Shown piece after piece: positions 39,781-49,669 of a stretch of 64,000 bases of DNA (the first letter of the stretch is position 1; each line of letters begins with the position of its first letter). The DNA is from Dehalobacter sp. DCM (GTDB lineage Bacteria > Bacillota > Desulfitobacteriia > Desulfitobacteriales > Syntrophobotulaceae), in NCBI RefSeq assembly GCF_024972775.1, contig NZ_CP092282.1, positions 3,465,001-3,529,000 on the forward strand, read 5' to 3'. The position numbers were made by a program, and so were the translations under genes. The notes beneath the pieces are model-generated. The model did not search any database and was not told the origin of the DNA. It saw only the letters and a list, made by a program, of their open reading frames with translations.

Positions 39781-41526
39781 TTAAATCACCACATCCGCTT
39801 CCAGCGGGATGAAGGCAAATTGGGTCACATCGAAAAGTCCCTGATCCGTCAGCTTCAGCTCGGGGATAACCGCCAGGGACATAAAACACAGGGTCATGAC
39901 CGGCTCTACGTCACGGCGGATGCCCAGCTCTGCATAGGCCTTCTCGTGAATCTGTTTCAGCTTCTCGCTGACCCATTCCCCGGTCTGATCACTCATGATC
40001 CCGCCAATCACCATGGGCATCGCGTCAATCACGGCCTTGTCTTTAACCAGAACAATGCCGCCACCCTGGGCAATCAGCTGCTCGACGGCAAAGGCCATTT
40101 CCTCATCCGTAATGCCCACCACAATGATATTGTGCGAATCATGGGCGATGGACACCGCCACGGCGCCATGTTGAATCCCATAACCACGCAGCAGGGCAAC
40201 CGCCACGTTGCCGGTATTCTGATGGCGCTCAACGACGGCCACCTTCACAATATCCTGCTCCGGTTGGTAGATAAATTCGCCCCGTTCGTTGCGTTGGACG
40301 TCCGCTGTGCCCTTCCCTGTCACGACCCCGCCGGGGAGAATATCGATCACATGGACGTGACTGGATTGAAGCGGCAATTGTAACTTTGCCATGGAAAAAT
40401 CCTTGACATGGAAGCTGCCCCGGACCGCCGTACTGTCACATCGTTCAACGGCCGGTAAATAGGTACCGGCTCTGGCAATCTCCTCGCCTTGGATCCAAAC
40501 CCGCTGTACATGGAAATCCTTTAGATTATCCACCAACACAATGTCGCCGCGCAGGCCGGGCGCAATGGCACCCCTGTCGTTCAGACCAAAGCATTCCGCC
40601 GCATTGAGGGTGGCCATCTGGACGGCCAGGATCGGATCAAGGCCTTCTTCCACGCAGATTCGCAGGTGGTTATCCAGATGCCCCAGCTTCAAAATGGTCT
40701 CGGGCTGACGGTCATCCGAACACAAGATACAGCGGCGGCTGTTGGCCGGGGTCACGGCCTTGAGCAGCGTACGCAGGTTGTGACAGGCCGAGCCTTCCCG
40801 CATCAAAATGTACATGCCCCGGGAAAGACGATCCAGCATTTCTTCCGTGGTGGAGCATTCGTGATCCGTATGGATCCCGCTCCCCACATAGGCATTCAGG
40901 TCCTTGCCGCCGATGCCGGGGCTATGCCCGTCAATGCGTTTTCCCGCCCGGATCGCCACCAGCAATTTATCCAGTACATCATCCGTTGCCGAGATAACCC
41001 CCGGATAATTCATGAACTCCGCCAAACCCAGGATCTGCTCCTCAGTAATCGGATTCTCCATGGCGGCGGCATCAATCACCGCACCGGCATGCTCAAAAGG
41101 CGTTGCCGGAACACAAGACGGGAGCATGAAACGGATATCTAGCTTGGTCTTCTTGGCGGCGTCAAGCATGAAACGCAGACCGTCCAAGCCGCACACATTG
41201 ACGATCTCATGCGGATCCGCGATAATCGTGGTCGCCCCGTGGGGAACCAGAAGCCGTCCGATTTCCTCCGGCGTCACATAGGACGATTCAATGTGAATGT
41301 GACCGTCGATGAAGCCGGGAAGAGCATACTGTCCATGGGCATCAATTTCCTGCCGGCCTGTATAATCGCCAATTCCTGCAATGCAGCCATCCACAATCGC
41401 GATGGCTTGGCCTTCGATGATGGCAGCATTATAGACATCCACCACCTTGCAGTTTTTGATCACCAAATCCGCAGGTAGTCTGCCTGCCGCGACCTCAATT
41501 CGTTTTTTTAACGCTTCTTTTTCCAT
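39781..41526 (-). CDS. adeC: Adenine deaminase (AdeC type)
   Basis: A 581-residue amidohydrolase that converts adenine to hypoxanthine. 'DAHGQYALPGFIDGHIHIES' carries the HxH metal motif, 'ATTIIADPHEIVNVCG' follows, 'HSPGIGGKDLNAYVGSGI' (abridged) and 'DHEC' supply further ligands, and the C-terminal 'IAHDSHNIIVVG' block is the AdeC-specific domain. ATG 41526 follows GAGGAGACG; twelve upstream codons are rejected. Last gene of the purine operon. Confidence 0.92.
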   Translation of the reverse strand: MEKEALKKRIEVAAGRLPADLVIKNCKVVDVYNAAIIEGQAIAIVDGCIAGIGDYTGRQEIDAHGQYALPGFIDGHIHIESSYVTPEEIGRLLVPHGATTIIADPHEIVNVCGLDGLRFMLDAAKKTKLDIRFMLPSCVPATPFEHAGAVIDAAAMENPITEEQILGLAEFMNYPGVISATDDVLDKLLVAIRAGKRIDGHSPGIGGKDLNAYVGSGIHTDHECSTTEEMLDRLSRGMYILMREGSACHNLRTLLKAVTPANSRRCILCSDDRQPETILKLGHLDNHLRICVEEGLDPILAVQMATLNAAECFGLNDRGAIAPGLRGDIVLVDNLKDFHVQRVWIQGEEIARAGTYLPAVERCDSTAVRGSFHVKDFSMAKLQLPLQSSHVHVIDILPGGVVTGKGTADVQRNERGEFIYQPEQDIVKVAVVERHQNTGNVAVALLRGYGIQHGAVAVSIAHDSHNIIVVGITDEEMAFAVEQLIAQGGGIVLVKDKAVIDAMPMVIGGIMSDQTGEWVSEKLKQIHEKAYAELGIRRDVEPVMTLCFMSLAVIPELKLTDQGLFDVTQFAFIPLEADVVI

Positions 41527-41590
41527 AAAAACGTCTCCTCTATCTATCCAAAAGCGTACCATGCTAACTTAGAAAAGACAAACGTCCCCT

Positions 41591-43372
41591 TTATCCTTCT
41601 TTTAACCCCAGAATCGGATCAAAGGTGGTGAGTTTCACACAATCCACCGGGCCGACATCGGTGATCGCATAATCGGGAATCGCCGTAATCGGCAAAAAGA
41701 ACATATACATGAGCGGCTCCGGTAAGTTGCAGCCCAACTGCTTGGCTGCAGCAGACAGCTCTTTTTCCTTGGCTGCGACCGCTGCAGGCTCCGCGTCGCT
41801 GGCAATCCCGCCAACCGGCAGCGGCAGAAAGCTCAACACGTCGCCGTCAGCGACCAGAACCTGACCGCCGCCGTTTGCGATGAGATAATTGACGGCGATC
41901 GCCATGTCTTCGGCACTGACCCCCATGACAATCAGGTTATTGTCGTCGGGTGCTGCTGAGGAAGCCATCGCGCCGCGCTTCAGATTCCAGCCCGAGCAGA
42001 AAGCCAGGGATCGGTTGCCGTTCACGCCGAAACGTTCAAGTACGGAAACCATGGCGACATCCTGTTCACTGTCCGGAAGCACCACACCGTTTTCCACTCG
42101 AAGGGTCACATCCCGCCGTTTGCGGACAAAAGGTCCTTCCACGTTCATCGCCAGAACACGTGCGGTTCCTTTCACGATCGGTACCTTGTATTGAAAATCT
42201 TCTTTGGTGGTTTTTTCGCACTTTAATTGACTGCTTAAGACGGCACTGCGCGGGGGCGCTTCCAAGTTGAAGGTCAATGCGCCGTCCTTCGCCACCAGCT
42301 TGCCGTTGGTGATCACAGCCTGTACCCGGAACTGTTCCGGGCTGTCAATCAGCAGAATATCGGCGATTCTTCCTGGAGAAATGGAGCCGACCTTGTCGTC
42401 AATGCGGTAGGCCTCAGCACTGTTGATGGTCGCCATTTGAATCGCGGTCATCGGCTCAACACCGGCGGCGATGGCGAGGCGAACCAAGTGATCCACATGT
42501 CCCTTCTCCAACACATCGGAGGGGGTGACGTCATCGGTACAGAAACTGACGCGTCTGGCCAGCGCGGGGTTTACTTCCGTCACAGCCCGAATGTTCTCAG
42601 CCAGAAAATGGGTGACGGAGGATTCCCGAATCAGCATATGCATCCCTTTGCGCATCTTTTCAACTACTTCTTCGTGGTCATAGCTCTCGTGATCCAGCCG
42701 GACCCCTGCACACAGATAACCGTTTAGATCGTTGCCCCGCGCCATGGGTGCACAGCCGAAGATCGGCAGGCGGTTCTTGGCGGCCTCGGCGATGGCCCCC
42801 AGGGCATTCTCGTCCTCTTCCTGAATGGCTTCCCGCACGGTTTCCCATACACCATAGCATTCCTGCCATGGTTGAACTACCCGGTGGATTTCCGGATTAA
42901 AGTTGCAGGCGATGGTGGAGGTCGGAAAGGTATAGGGGGTTTTATAAGGAGCGCCCCAAAATACTTTCAGGGGACTCCTTTCCGCCTCGGCCAATACCTC
43001 CCGCAGGCCTTCCAGTCCGGACACAGAAATATACTCATCCAGCCCGGATACCATGCTGGTGGTCCCACACGGCACCACCGCTTTGGCAAAGCTCGTGATA
43101 CTCAGCTTGCTGCATTCGCTGTGAATATGTCCGTCGATGAGTCCCGGGACAAGGTATTCTCCGGAGGCGTCAATAATTTCTGTCTCCGGCCCGAGATAGG
43201 CCTGCACATCGCCTACAGCAACGATTGTATCCTGATAAATAGCCACATCCGCCGGATAGATCTCGCTGGTCATCACATTGACCAGTGTCCCGTGCAGAAT
43301 CGCTTTTTCCGCCGGGATCAACGCTCTTCCGGCGCGAATCAGCGTTTTTAAGTTCTCGACTGTTTTCTCCAT
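41591..43372 (-). CDS. Second adenine deaminase paralogue
   Basis: A 593-residue amidohydrolase with the same two-domain plan: 'GEYLVPGLIDGHIHSECSKL' (HxH), 'VPCGTTSMVSGLDE', 'ARGNDLNGYLCAGVRLDHES', 'FCTDDVTPSDVL' and 'AAPDDNNLIVMG'. Several positions differ from AdeC, for example S-ASSAAPDDNN in place of SIAHDSHN in the C-terminal domain and D-E in place of DPHE after the TT motif. Substrate may therefore differ (another 6-aminopurine or a methylated purine). It lies between the importer and adeC. Confidence 0.82.
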   Translation of the reverse strand: MEKTVENLKTLIRAGRALIPAEKAILHGTLVNVMTSEIYPADVAIYQDTIVAVGDVQAYLGPETEIIDASGEYLVPGLIDGHIHSECSKLSITSFAKAVVPCGTTSMVSGLDEYISVSGLEGLREVLAEAERSPLKVFWGAPYKTPYTFPTSTIACNFNPEIHRVVQPWQECYGVWETVREAIQEEDENALGAIAEAAKNRLPIFGCAPMARGNDLNGYLCAGVRLDHESYDHEEVVEKMRKGMHMLIRESSVTHFLAENIRAVTEVNPALARRVSFCTDDVTPSDVLEKGHVDHLVRLAIAAGVEPMTAIQMATINSAEAYRIDDKVGSISPGRIADILLIDSPEQFRVQAVITNGKLVAKDGALTFNLEAPPRSAVLSSQLKCEKTTKEDFQYKVPIVKGTARVLAMNVEGPFVRKRRDVTLRVENGVVLPDSEQDVAMVSVLERFGVNGNRSLAFCSGWNLKRGAMASSAAPDDNNLIVMGVSAEDMAIAVNYLIANGGGQVLVADGDVLSFLPLPVGGIASDAEPAAVAAKEKELSAAAKQLGCNLPEPLMYMFFLPITAIPDYAITDVGPVDCVKLTTFDPILGLKEG

Positions 43373-43405
43373 GAATCTGTCATCTCCTTGTTGCGCTGGG
43401 GGCTA

Positions 43406-44527
43406 TTATTTCCAAGTGCCGATGACATTCTCCACCAGGAATTCCTGGGTGTTAATCTTATCATCACTGAGGGTCTGACCCGCCGGGACCAAACCATTTC
43501 CTTCGTTGTCCTTCAACTCACCGCCAAAGACGGTAATTTTACCGCTCTCGATATCGGCCTTGGCTTGCAGGACTTTGTCTTGGACATCTTTGGGGACAAT
43601 CGCGTCATTGAAAGCAGTAATCTTGGCACAGTCGCCACCTTCGTAATAATAGGTGTCGCTGCTGGCGGTTCCGTCAACCACAGAAGCCATAATATCCTTA
43701 AAGATCGGTGCGAAGTTCCAGACATAGGAGAATAGCACGGCCTTAGGTGCCAAGGCCTGCATATCGACGTTGTACCCGATACAGTATGCCCCATTGGCTT
43801 CGCACGTCTGCGGAATTGCCGGCGAGGATGCTTCCATGCCCATGTACTTGATGCCTTGATTGATCAGGGTCTTGGCACTTTGAGTTTCAATATCGACATC
43901 GTACCAGCTGTTAGCCCAAACCACTTGAACCTTGGCTTTGGGATTGGCGTATTTTGCCCCCAGCGCATACCCGTTAATCGCTGCACGTACTGAAGCTTCC
44001 GACATGCTGGCTGCAAAGCCCAGGGTATTGTTTTTGGACATGAGGGCACTGGCATATCCAGCCAGGAACATGCCTTCATAATTGCGGATCTGATAGCCGA
44101 TCAGATTCGAAACCTGATCCCCTTGCTGGGCGACGATGATATCCGGGTTTTGCGCAGCCAGTTCGGAAAGGAAGGTGGCATAGCCGGCGCTGGCACCGAT
44201 GATCAGATTGACCCCTTCACTGGCCAGAGCGTTATACGCGTTACTTACAGAGGTCTGATCTTCCGCGACATTTTCAATCACTTTTAAATTCTCTTCAGGA
44301 ATTCCGAGCTCAGTCATGGCCGCGAGCAGGCTTTCATGCGTGGCCTGGCACCAGCCGCCGTCATTGACGACCAGCGAGGTGATTTCACCGATTTTGATGC
44401 TGGAATAGTCAAGCTTGGTTCCCGAGGCTTTCTCCGTTGCGCTGCCGGAGCATCCGGCCAGGAGTGTGACGGCCATGGCCACGATGAGTAACATACTGAT
44501 CCATTTTTTCTTCATACTGACTTTCAT
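43406..44527 (-). CDS. BMP-family nucleoside-binding lipoprotein
   Basis: A 373-residue ABC solute-binding lipoprotein of the BMP/PnrA family. The signal peptide ends in the lipobox 'VTLLAGCSGS'; 'SIKIGEITSLVVNDGGWCQA', 'GASAGYATFLSELAAQNPDI' and 'GFAASMSEASVRAAINGYAL' are family features. It delivers purine nucleosides to the adjacent permeases. ATG 44527 lies behind AGGAGGAAAG. Confidence 0.9.
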   Translation of the reverse strand: MKVSMKKKWISMLLIVAMAVTLLAGCSGSATEKASGTKLDYSSIKIGEITSLVVNDGGWCQATHESLLAAMTELGIPEENLKVIENVAEDQTSVSNAYNALASEGVNLIIGASAGYATFLSELAAQNPDIIVAQQGDQVSNLIGYQIRNYEGMFLAGYASALMSKNNTLGFAASMSEASVRAAINGYALGAKYANPKAKVQVVWANSWYDVDIETQSAKTLINQGIKYMGMEASSPAIPQTCEANGAYCIGYNVDMQALAPKAVLFSYVWNFAPIFKDIMASVVDGTASSDTYYYEGGDCAKITAFNDAIVPKDVQDKVLQAKADIESGKITVFGGELKDNEGNGLVPAGQTLSDDKINTQEFLVENVIGTWK

Positions 44528-44549
44528 TTCTTTTCTTTCCTCCTTGTTT

Positions 44550-45479
44550 TTAACGTTCTTCACGAACGTATTTTTGACACAATGCTGCTGGTTCTGCCGT
44601 ATGTATCTTGCGAAAACTGCCCGTGGTTATGATTAAGGCAACGACGGTTGCCGCATACGGAAGCATACTGTAAAACTGGGTTGGGATTCCCGGTAGGTAC
44701 ACCTGCAGGTTCATGCCGAGGATGCTGATGCCACCGAAAAGCAGGGCACCAAGGGCAGCAAATCCCGGGTTCCAGCGAGAGAAGGCGACCAAAGAAAAGG
44801 CAATCCAGCCCTTCCCTCCCGTCATGCCTTCATTCCAGAAATTCGTGTAGGACAGGGTGATACAGGCGCCGCTGATGGCGGTCATCGCACAGCCAAACAT
44901 CACATAGAGATACCGCAGCCGAAATACATTGGTACCTGCCGTGTCCAAAGAAGCCGGGTTTTCTCCGAGCGCCCGCAAGATCAGTCCCGGCCGTGTTTTC
45001 TGGATGTAAAATAGGCTCAAAGGCACGATAATGTACATGAAATAAACGAGAAGATCCTGATGAAAAAAGATCTCGCCGACTACCGGGATCTTACTCAGCA
45101 GCGGAATCGCGATTTTTTCAAATTTGACTGCCGAAGCAATTCCTGTGACGTTCTTGCCAATGAAACCGCTCAAACCGCTGCCAAAGATCAAAAAGGCCAT
45201 GCCGCACACCGTCTGATCCGCCTGAAGGGTCACAGTCAGAAAGGCAAACACCAGACCCAACACCCCACCAACCCCGATGACCGCCAGCAGGGCAAGTGCC
45301 AGATTGTTGGTATGGACCACCGTTAAGAAGCCGGAGACCGCTCCCATGAGCATGATGCCTTCAATCCCGAGGTTCATGATTCCGGCACGCTGGGAAAAAA
45401 TCTCGCCGATGGCCGCATATAAAATCGATACGGCGTAAACAATGGCTGCGGCACAAATGGAAGTGATAAGCACACTCAT
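44550..45479 (-). CDS. Nucleoside ABC transporter permease (YufQ-like)
   Basis: A 309-residue permease of the BPD_transp_2 family with about eight spans. 'LYAAIGEIFSQRAGIMNLGI' with 'EGIMLMGAVSGF' and 'GIASAVKFEKIAIP' are typical of the YufQ/NupQ subunit. It starts at ATG 45479, overlapping the stop of the preceding permease by four bases. Confidence 0.9.
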   Translation of the reverse strand: MSVLITSICAAAIVYAVSILYAAIGEIFSQRAGIMNLGIEGIMLMGAVSGFLTVVHTNNLALALLAVIGVGGVLGLVFAFLTVTLQADQTVCGMAFLIFGSGLSGFIGKNVTGIASAVKFEKIAIPLLSKIPVVGEIFFHQDLLVYFMYIIVPLSLFYIQKTRPGLILRALGENPASLDTAGTNVFRLRYLYVMFGCAMTAISGACITLSYTNFWNEGMTGGKGWIAFSLVAFSRWNPGFAALGALLFGGISILGMNLQVYLPGIPTQFYSMLPYAATVVALIITTGSFRKIHTAEPAALCQKYVREER

Positions 45480-46564
45480 CGTTTCGACACCTCCCTATTG
45501 CCCGCCGAATAATATGTTATTTTATAGTGATTCAAAAATTCACCGGCAATAACAAAGATCATAATCGTTCCTTGAAGCATGGTGGCGATTTGCGACGGTA
45601 CACCCATGAGCTGGACAGCCGCACAGCTGTTTTGCAGACCGCCGAATAAGATCGAGACGAGGATGACCACCAACGGGTTAAACTGGCTGAGATAGGCGAC
45701 GACAATACCCGTATAGCCGCTGCCGCCGGGCAGCTGTGCCTGTACGCGATGCACGATGCCGGTCACTTCCACAAAGCCGGCCAGTCCCGCCAATGCCCCA
45801 CTTAAGGCGAAGACGATTAAAATATAGCGTTTCACTGGTATACCGGCATACTCCGCGGACCGGGTGCTGTTCCTGATCACGCCGATCTGATAGCCACCGG
45901 TGGTATGTTTCAAAAATAGCAGCAAAAGAATAGCAATCCCGATGGCGAGCAAAACGCCGGAGCTTGTTCCACCCAGACTTGGAAGATACATGGACTTCGG
46001 AATGGTCGTGGTCATCGCGGTGGTTTGCCGGGGTGCCATCCAGGGACCGTAGCAGAGATAATCCAGAAATAGCAAGGCGATATAATTGAGCATCAGGGTG
46101 ACGATGGTTTCATTCACCTTCCAATACGCCTTCAGCACCGCGGCAATCATCGCCCAAAGACCGCCGCCCAGTGCGCACAGCAAAAACATGACGAGCAGAT
46201 TGAGCGGCGTCGGCAAGGCCGGTCCGAAAATCGCAAATCCACCGCCAAAAATCGCGCCGATGGCATACTGCCCTTCCGCACCGATGTTATTCAAATTCAT
46301 TTTAAACGCCATCGCCACACTTAAGCCGCAAAACATCAACGGCAGCGCTGCATTGATACTGTTATAGAGTCCTCTGGCATTCAGAAAAGAGTAGGAGATC
46401 ATTTTGGCATAGACGGCAATCGGATCAAATCCATTGGCGATGATCAAGAGCGAGCTGAAAACCAACGCCAGGACGACACACACGATGGGATTAAGTATGC
46501 GTTTGCGTAGTGAAACGGTTTGCTTTTTTTCGAATTGAATATTTCCTATCTTCATCGTCTTCAC
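45476..46564 (-). CDS. Nucleoside ABC transporter permease (YufP-like)
   Basis: A 362-residue permease, partner of the YufQ-like subunit. 'AGLSVAMAFKMNLNNIGAEG' and 'QYAIGAIFGGGF', then 'VIRNSTRSAEYAGIPVKRYI' and 'AQLPGGSGYTGIVVAYLSQF' are conserved in the YufP/NupP group. Two bases separate it from the ATPase gene. Confidence 0.9.
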   Translation of the reverse strand: MKTMKIGNIQFEKKQTVSLRKRILNPIVCVVLALVFSSLLIIANGFDPIAVYAKMISYSFLNARGLYNSINAALPLMFCGLSVAMAFKMNLNNIGAEGQYAIGAIFGGGFAIFGPALPTPLNLLVMFLLCALGGGLWAMIAAVLKAYWKVNETIVTLMLNYIALLFLDYLCYGPWMAPRQTTAMTTTIPKSMYLPSLGGTSSGVLLAIGIAILLLLFLKHTTGGYQIGVIRNSTRSAEYAGIPVKRYILIVFALSGALAGLAGFVEVTGIVHRVQAQLPGGSGYTGIVVAYLSQFNPLVVILVSILFGGLQNSCAAVQLMGVPSQIATMLQGTIMIFVIAGEFLNHYKITYYSAGNREVSKR

Positions 46565-46566
46565 CC

Positions 46567-48081
46567 TTAAAGTGACGCACCGGACATCAGGCGTCCGATT
46601 TCATCATAATTGGTTTCTGCTGTATGGCGAATTCCCATCAGCGTGCCGTCACACAGCACCGCAACCCGATCCGACATCGCAAAGATTTCGTCCAATTCTT
46701 CGGAAATCAGCAGCACACAAGCGCCTCTGTCCCGCTGCGCCAGCAAAATACGGTGGATGGCTTCCGTTGCCCCGATGTCCAGTCCGCGCACCGGATACGC
46801 TGCAATGATCAGCGTCGGGTCGCCGTTAATTTCCCTGGCGATCAGCAGCTTCTGCTGATTGCCGCCTGACATAAGACTGACGGGCAAATCCAGCCCACCA
46901 TGCTTAATCGCATGGGCTTGCACATGGCGCTCGGTCAAAGCCGCAATGGCCTGATTCCGAAGAATACCGCCTGTGCTGTAGGCCGGCGCACTGAATTCCT
47001 TTAAGATCGTATTTTGTTTCATATTCATGCCTGGAATCAAGCCCATTTTCAAACGATCCTCCGGGATAAACGCGATCCCCCGGGAGATTCTATCTTTGGC
47101 ACTGGTTTTGGTTATGTCTGCTCCGCTCATGACAATGCTGCCTGAAGTGACCTTTCTTAGCCCAGCAAGCGCTTCAGCCAATTCACGCTGCCCACTGCCG
47201 GCGACACCGGCAATTGCCAAGATTTCACCGGTATGCAGCTGGAAAGAGATATCGTGCAGCGCAACCAGTCCCTTATCATTGAAAACCCGAAGCTGTTTCG
47301 CCTCCAAAAGCAGGTTTCCTTGTTCCTTTTGGGGCTTTAGCTTGATTTGCTCCATGCCCCGTGCTCCGACCACGGCTTTGGTCAGACGCGGAATGGTCGC
47401 TTCCGCTGCGAGCATTTCATCCTCCACTTTGCCGTTCTTGAGAACCGTAATGCGATCGGCATGCGCCATGACCTCATTCATTTTGTGGGAGATAAAGATC
47501 ACGGATTTTCCATCGTTGGCCATCTTGCGCAACGTTTTAAACATCTCACCGGCCTCTTGGGGCGTCAAGACCGCGGTAGGCTCGTCCAAAACCAAAACCG
47601 CGCTGTTCCGACACAACAGTTTCATGATCTCCACCCGTTGCTGCTCACCCACCGAGAGCTGCCAGACTTTGGCACCGGGGTCCACCGGAAGAGCAAATTT
47701 CTCAGAATACGCCCGAATTTGATCCTCCATTTTTTTCTGATTTAAGAAGAAAGCGCATCGCGACATACTCAGAAAGATATTTTCCGCCACGGTTAACGTC
47801 GGAATCAGCGCAAAGTGTTGATGTACCATCCCAATATGTAAGTCCGCAGCTGTTTTTGGACTCTTCATATGGACTCTTTCACCTTGGTAAAGGATCTCAC
47901 CCGTATTGGGTTTGTAAATCCCCAGCAAGATGTTCATCAACGTACTTTTTCCGGAACCGTTCTCTCCCAGCAGCGCATGGATCTCCCCCGGATACAAGCT
48001 CAGATCAATGTGATCGTTGGCCAGGGTATTTTCAAATTTTTTCGTAATCCCTTTCATTTCCAACAGAGCAGGTTTTGCCAT
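46567..48081 (-). CDS. Nucleoside ABC transporter ATPase (YufO-like, two NBDs)
   Basis: A 504-residue protein with tandem ABC domains. First NBD: Walker A 'GENGSGKST', signature 'LSVGEQQRVEI', Walker B 'VLVLDEPTAVLT'. Second NBD: degenerate Walker A 'GVAGSGQRE', signature 'MSGGNQQKLLIAREI', Walker B 'LIIAAYPVRGLD'. This degenerate second site is standard in sugar/nucleoside importers of the RbsA/YufO type. First gene after the guanine riboswitch. Confidence 0.92.
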   Translation of the reverse strand: MAKPALLEMKGITKKFENTLANDHIDLSLYPGEIHALLGENGSGKSTLMNILLGIYKPNTGEILYQGERVHMKSPKTAADLHIGMVHQHFALIPTLTVAENIFLSMSRCAFFLNQKKMEDQIRAYSEKFALPVDPGAKVWQLSVGEQQRVEIMKLLCRNSAVLVLDEPTAVLTPQEAGEMFKTLRKMANDGKSVIFISHKMNEVMAHADRITVLKNGKVEDEMLAAEATIPRLTKAVVGARGMEQIKLKPQKEQGNLLLEAKQLRVFNDKGLVALHDISFQLHTGEILAIAGVAGSGQRELAEALAGLRKVTSGSIVMSGADITKTSAKDRISRGIAFIPEDRLKMGLIPGMNMKQNTILKEFSAPAYSTGGILRNQAIAALTERHVQAHAIKHGGLDLPVSLMSGGNQQKLLIAREINGDPTLIIAAYPVRGLDIGATEAIHRILLAQRDRGACVLLISEELDEIFAMSDRVAVLCDGTLMGIRHTAETNYDEIGRLMSGASL

Positions 48082-48306
48082 CGCGTGATTCTCCGTTTCG
48101 TGCCATAAAATAAAAAAGACAAATCACAGTTAGGAGTGTAGGCTTCCCGTCCTGCAATTTGACGAATTTTAGGTACGCTATTGAATTGTAAACCAGACAA
48201 TACTATAAATAGACAACAAAAAAGGATCAGAACCGGTGTTCTCATCCATTTAGACAACCAACGTTGCGTTTTAAAACCAAAAAACAACATTGCTGAAAAA
48301 GGAACA

Positions 48307-48372
48307 CCATAGCGTAGGTAATTCATGGTTACCACGTAGAAACTTCCACACCGTATCTGTGGACTCATATGG
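48307..48372 (-). ncRNA. Purine riboswitch aptamer, guanine class
   Basis: On the minus strand: P1 CCATA/TATGG closes the aptamer; P2 CCACA...TGTGG; the invariant J2/3 AGTTTCTAC is present; P3 is the GGTAA...TTACC stem; the J3/1 residue before TATGG is C (position 74 equivalent), which specifies guanine/hypoxanthine rather than adenine. It lies 226 bp upstream of the transporter operon; the expression platform between was not resolved, and the remaining gap DNA (48373-48538) shows nothing more. Confidence 0.85.
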
Positions 48373-48538
48373 CTCTTTGTAATCCAAAATATTCTATTCT
48401 TCTGAAGTTTAGCATATCATTCGACAAATATCAACAGCGAGTCAAACATTTTCCGAATTGTCTCACGGGTCTCACGGGTTCGTAGGCTGGATTCATGCAT
48501 CTTTTCAATTTATGTACTTGGTGATGCTATCCTATTGA

Positions 48539-49606
48539 CTATTTCTTCCAGATCTTCGAAGCGGCTTCCCCTGTCAGGCGGTAAACTCTTTCGGCAACTA
48601 TAACGGAACAATTCCCCAGACCGCACGTGGGTGTAATCAAGGCTTGCTGAAGCAATCGCTCTTTCGGTACGCCCTTCCCGGCCAGCTCATCCACTCCCCT
48701 GTAAAAACACGCCAGTACTTCCTCGGAGGTCAGGGCCAAGGCGATCTCGTTGGTCGGGATCAATCCCCAGGCCAGCGTCCCGCCTCTTTCCAGAAACGCC
48801 GCCACTTGCTCCGGGTAACAGGTTATGGCGGCAAAATAATCGTAGCCATCAAAGTTGACGATATCGGTTTGGGATGCAAAAATCATACTCCAATCGGTAC
48901 TGGCACAGACGTGGATTCCGGCAAGACCATCCGCTTGATGAATCGCGTCGATCAACACATTCAGTTCTGCCGTGATTTGTTGTTTGTGCACCGAGTTCGC
49001 TCGTTTGCCGGAAAACGCATATAAACCGGGTTCATCTATAAAGAGAATGACTTGTCTTCCGAATGGGCTTAAGGTCTTAGTCTGCCAGTAGGCTTGCAAT
49101 GCAAGGGATTTGACGATGATATCCCGTAATTCAGCGGAGTAGTAGGCCGATTGATGAGCCGAGTCTGTAATTTGCGTGGCCAACGTGATCGGCCCGGTAA
49201 TTTGCCCTTTAGTATAAAGCGGCTCTCCCAGCTCTCCTCTTTGGCCCTTGCGGATAAAGTCATAGAATCCCTGTGCGGCATCTTCCGGAATTGCAAAAAA
49301 ATCCAAAGCATCCGGATTGCCCGCTTTAATTGCGTTAACGCGTTGATAAAAATTCGCCACAGCGTTCTGCCAATGATCTTCCAAAGGATCAAAGAACAGT
49401 TTTCCTTCTATGTCCGTCACCAACCCCGAATTAATCAGCGGAAACGCATACTGCTTCACCATCGTATCCTGAGCATTGCGGTGAGGCAGTTGGGGCCAAT
49501 GCGGGGTCTGAGGCATTGTCTCCCGAATAAGAGTAATTGCACTTTCTGTATCGGCATGCGGCAGACTGCCGATTGCAAGCGGCAGCATTCCAATATTTTT
49601 TCTCAT
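48539..49606 (-). CDS. Core-MetE-like methionine synthase / methyltransferase
   Basis: A 355-residue protein matching only the catalytic half of MetE. 'GMLPLAIGSLPHAD' at the start, 'YTKGQITGPITLATQITD', 'ILFIDEPGLY' and the zinc ligands in 'LAGIHVCASTDW' (HxC) with a distal Cys in 'TPTCGLGNCS' are visible; the N-terminal folate-binding half of MetE is absent. Short core-MetE enzymes in anaerobes take the methyl group from a corrinoid protein, not from methyl-THF. ATG 49606 follows GGGGA. It is 64 bp downstream of the HD-fusion gene. Confidence 0.75.
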   Translation of the reverse strand: MRKNIGMLPLAIGSLPHADTESAITLIRETMPQTPHWPQLPHRNAQDTMVKQYAFPLINSGLVTDIEGKLFFDPLEDHWQNAVANFYQRVNAIKAGNPDALDFFAIPEDAAQGFYDFIRKGQRGELGEPLYTKGQITGPITLATQITDSAHQSAYYSAELRDIIVKSLALQAYWQTKTLSPFGRQVILFIDEPGLYAFSGKRANSVHKQQITAELNVLIDAIHQADGLAGIHVCASTDWSMIFASQTDIVNFDGYDYFAAITCYPEQVAAFLERGGTLAWGLIPTNEIALALTSEEVLACFYRGVDELAGKGVPKERLLQQALITPTCGLGNCSVIVAERVYRLTGEAASKIWKK

Positions 49607-49669
49607 AGTCATTCCCCAAAAATCAAAATTATGCTTATTATTGTAGCATGAATTCCTTAGTGACAATAC

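Noticed and set aside
41012-43735. Long plus-strand frames opposite the adenine deaminase and BMP genes
   Set aside because: They are antisense to strongly recognisable genes, lack start signals and have implausible composition.
48054-48368. 104-codon minus-strand frame ahead of the ABC transporter operon
   Set aside because: It runs through the guanine riboswitch aptamer and overlaps the ATPase gene start; hydrophobic stretch is coincidental.
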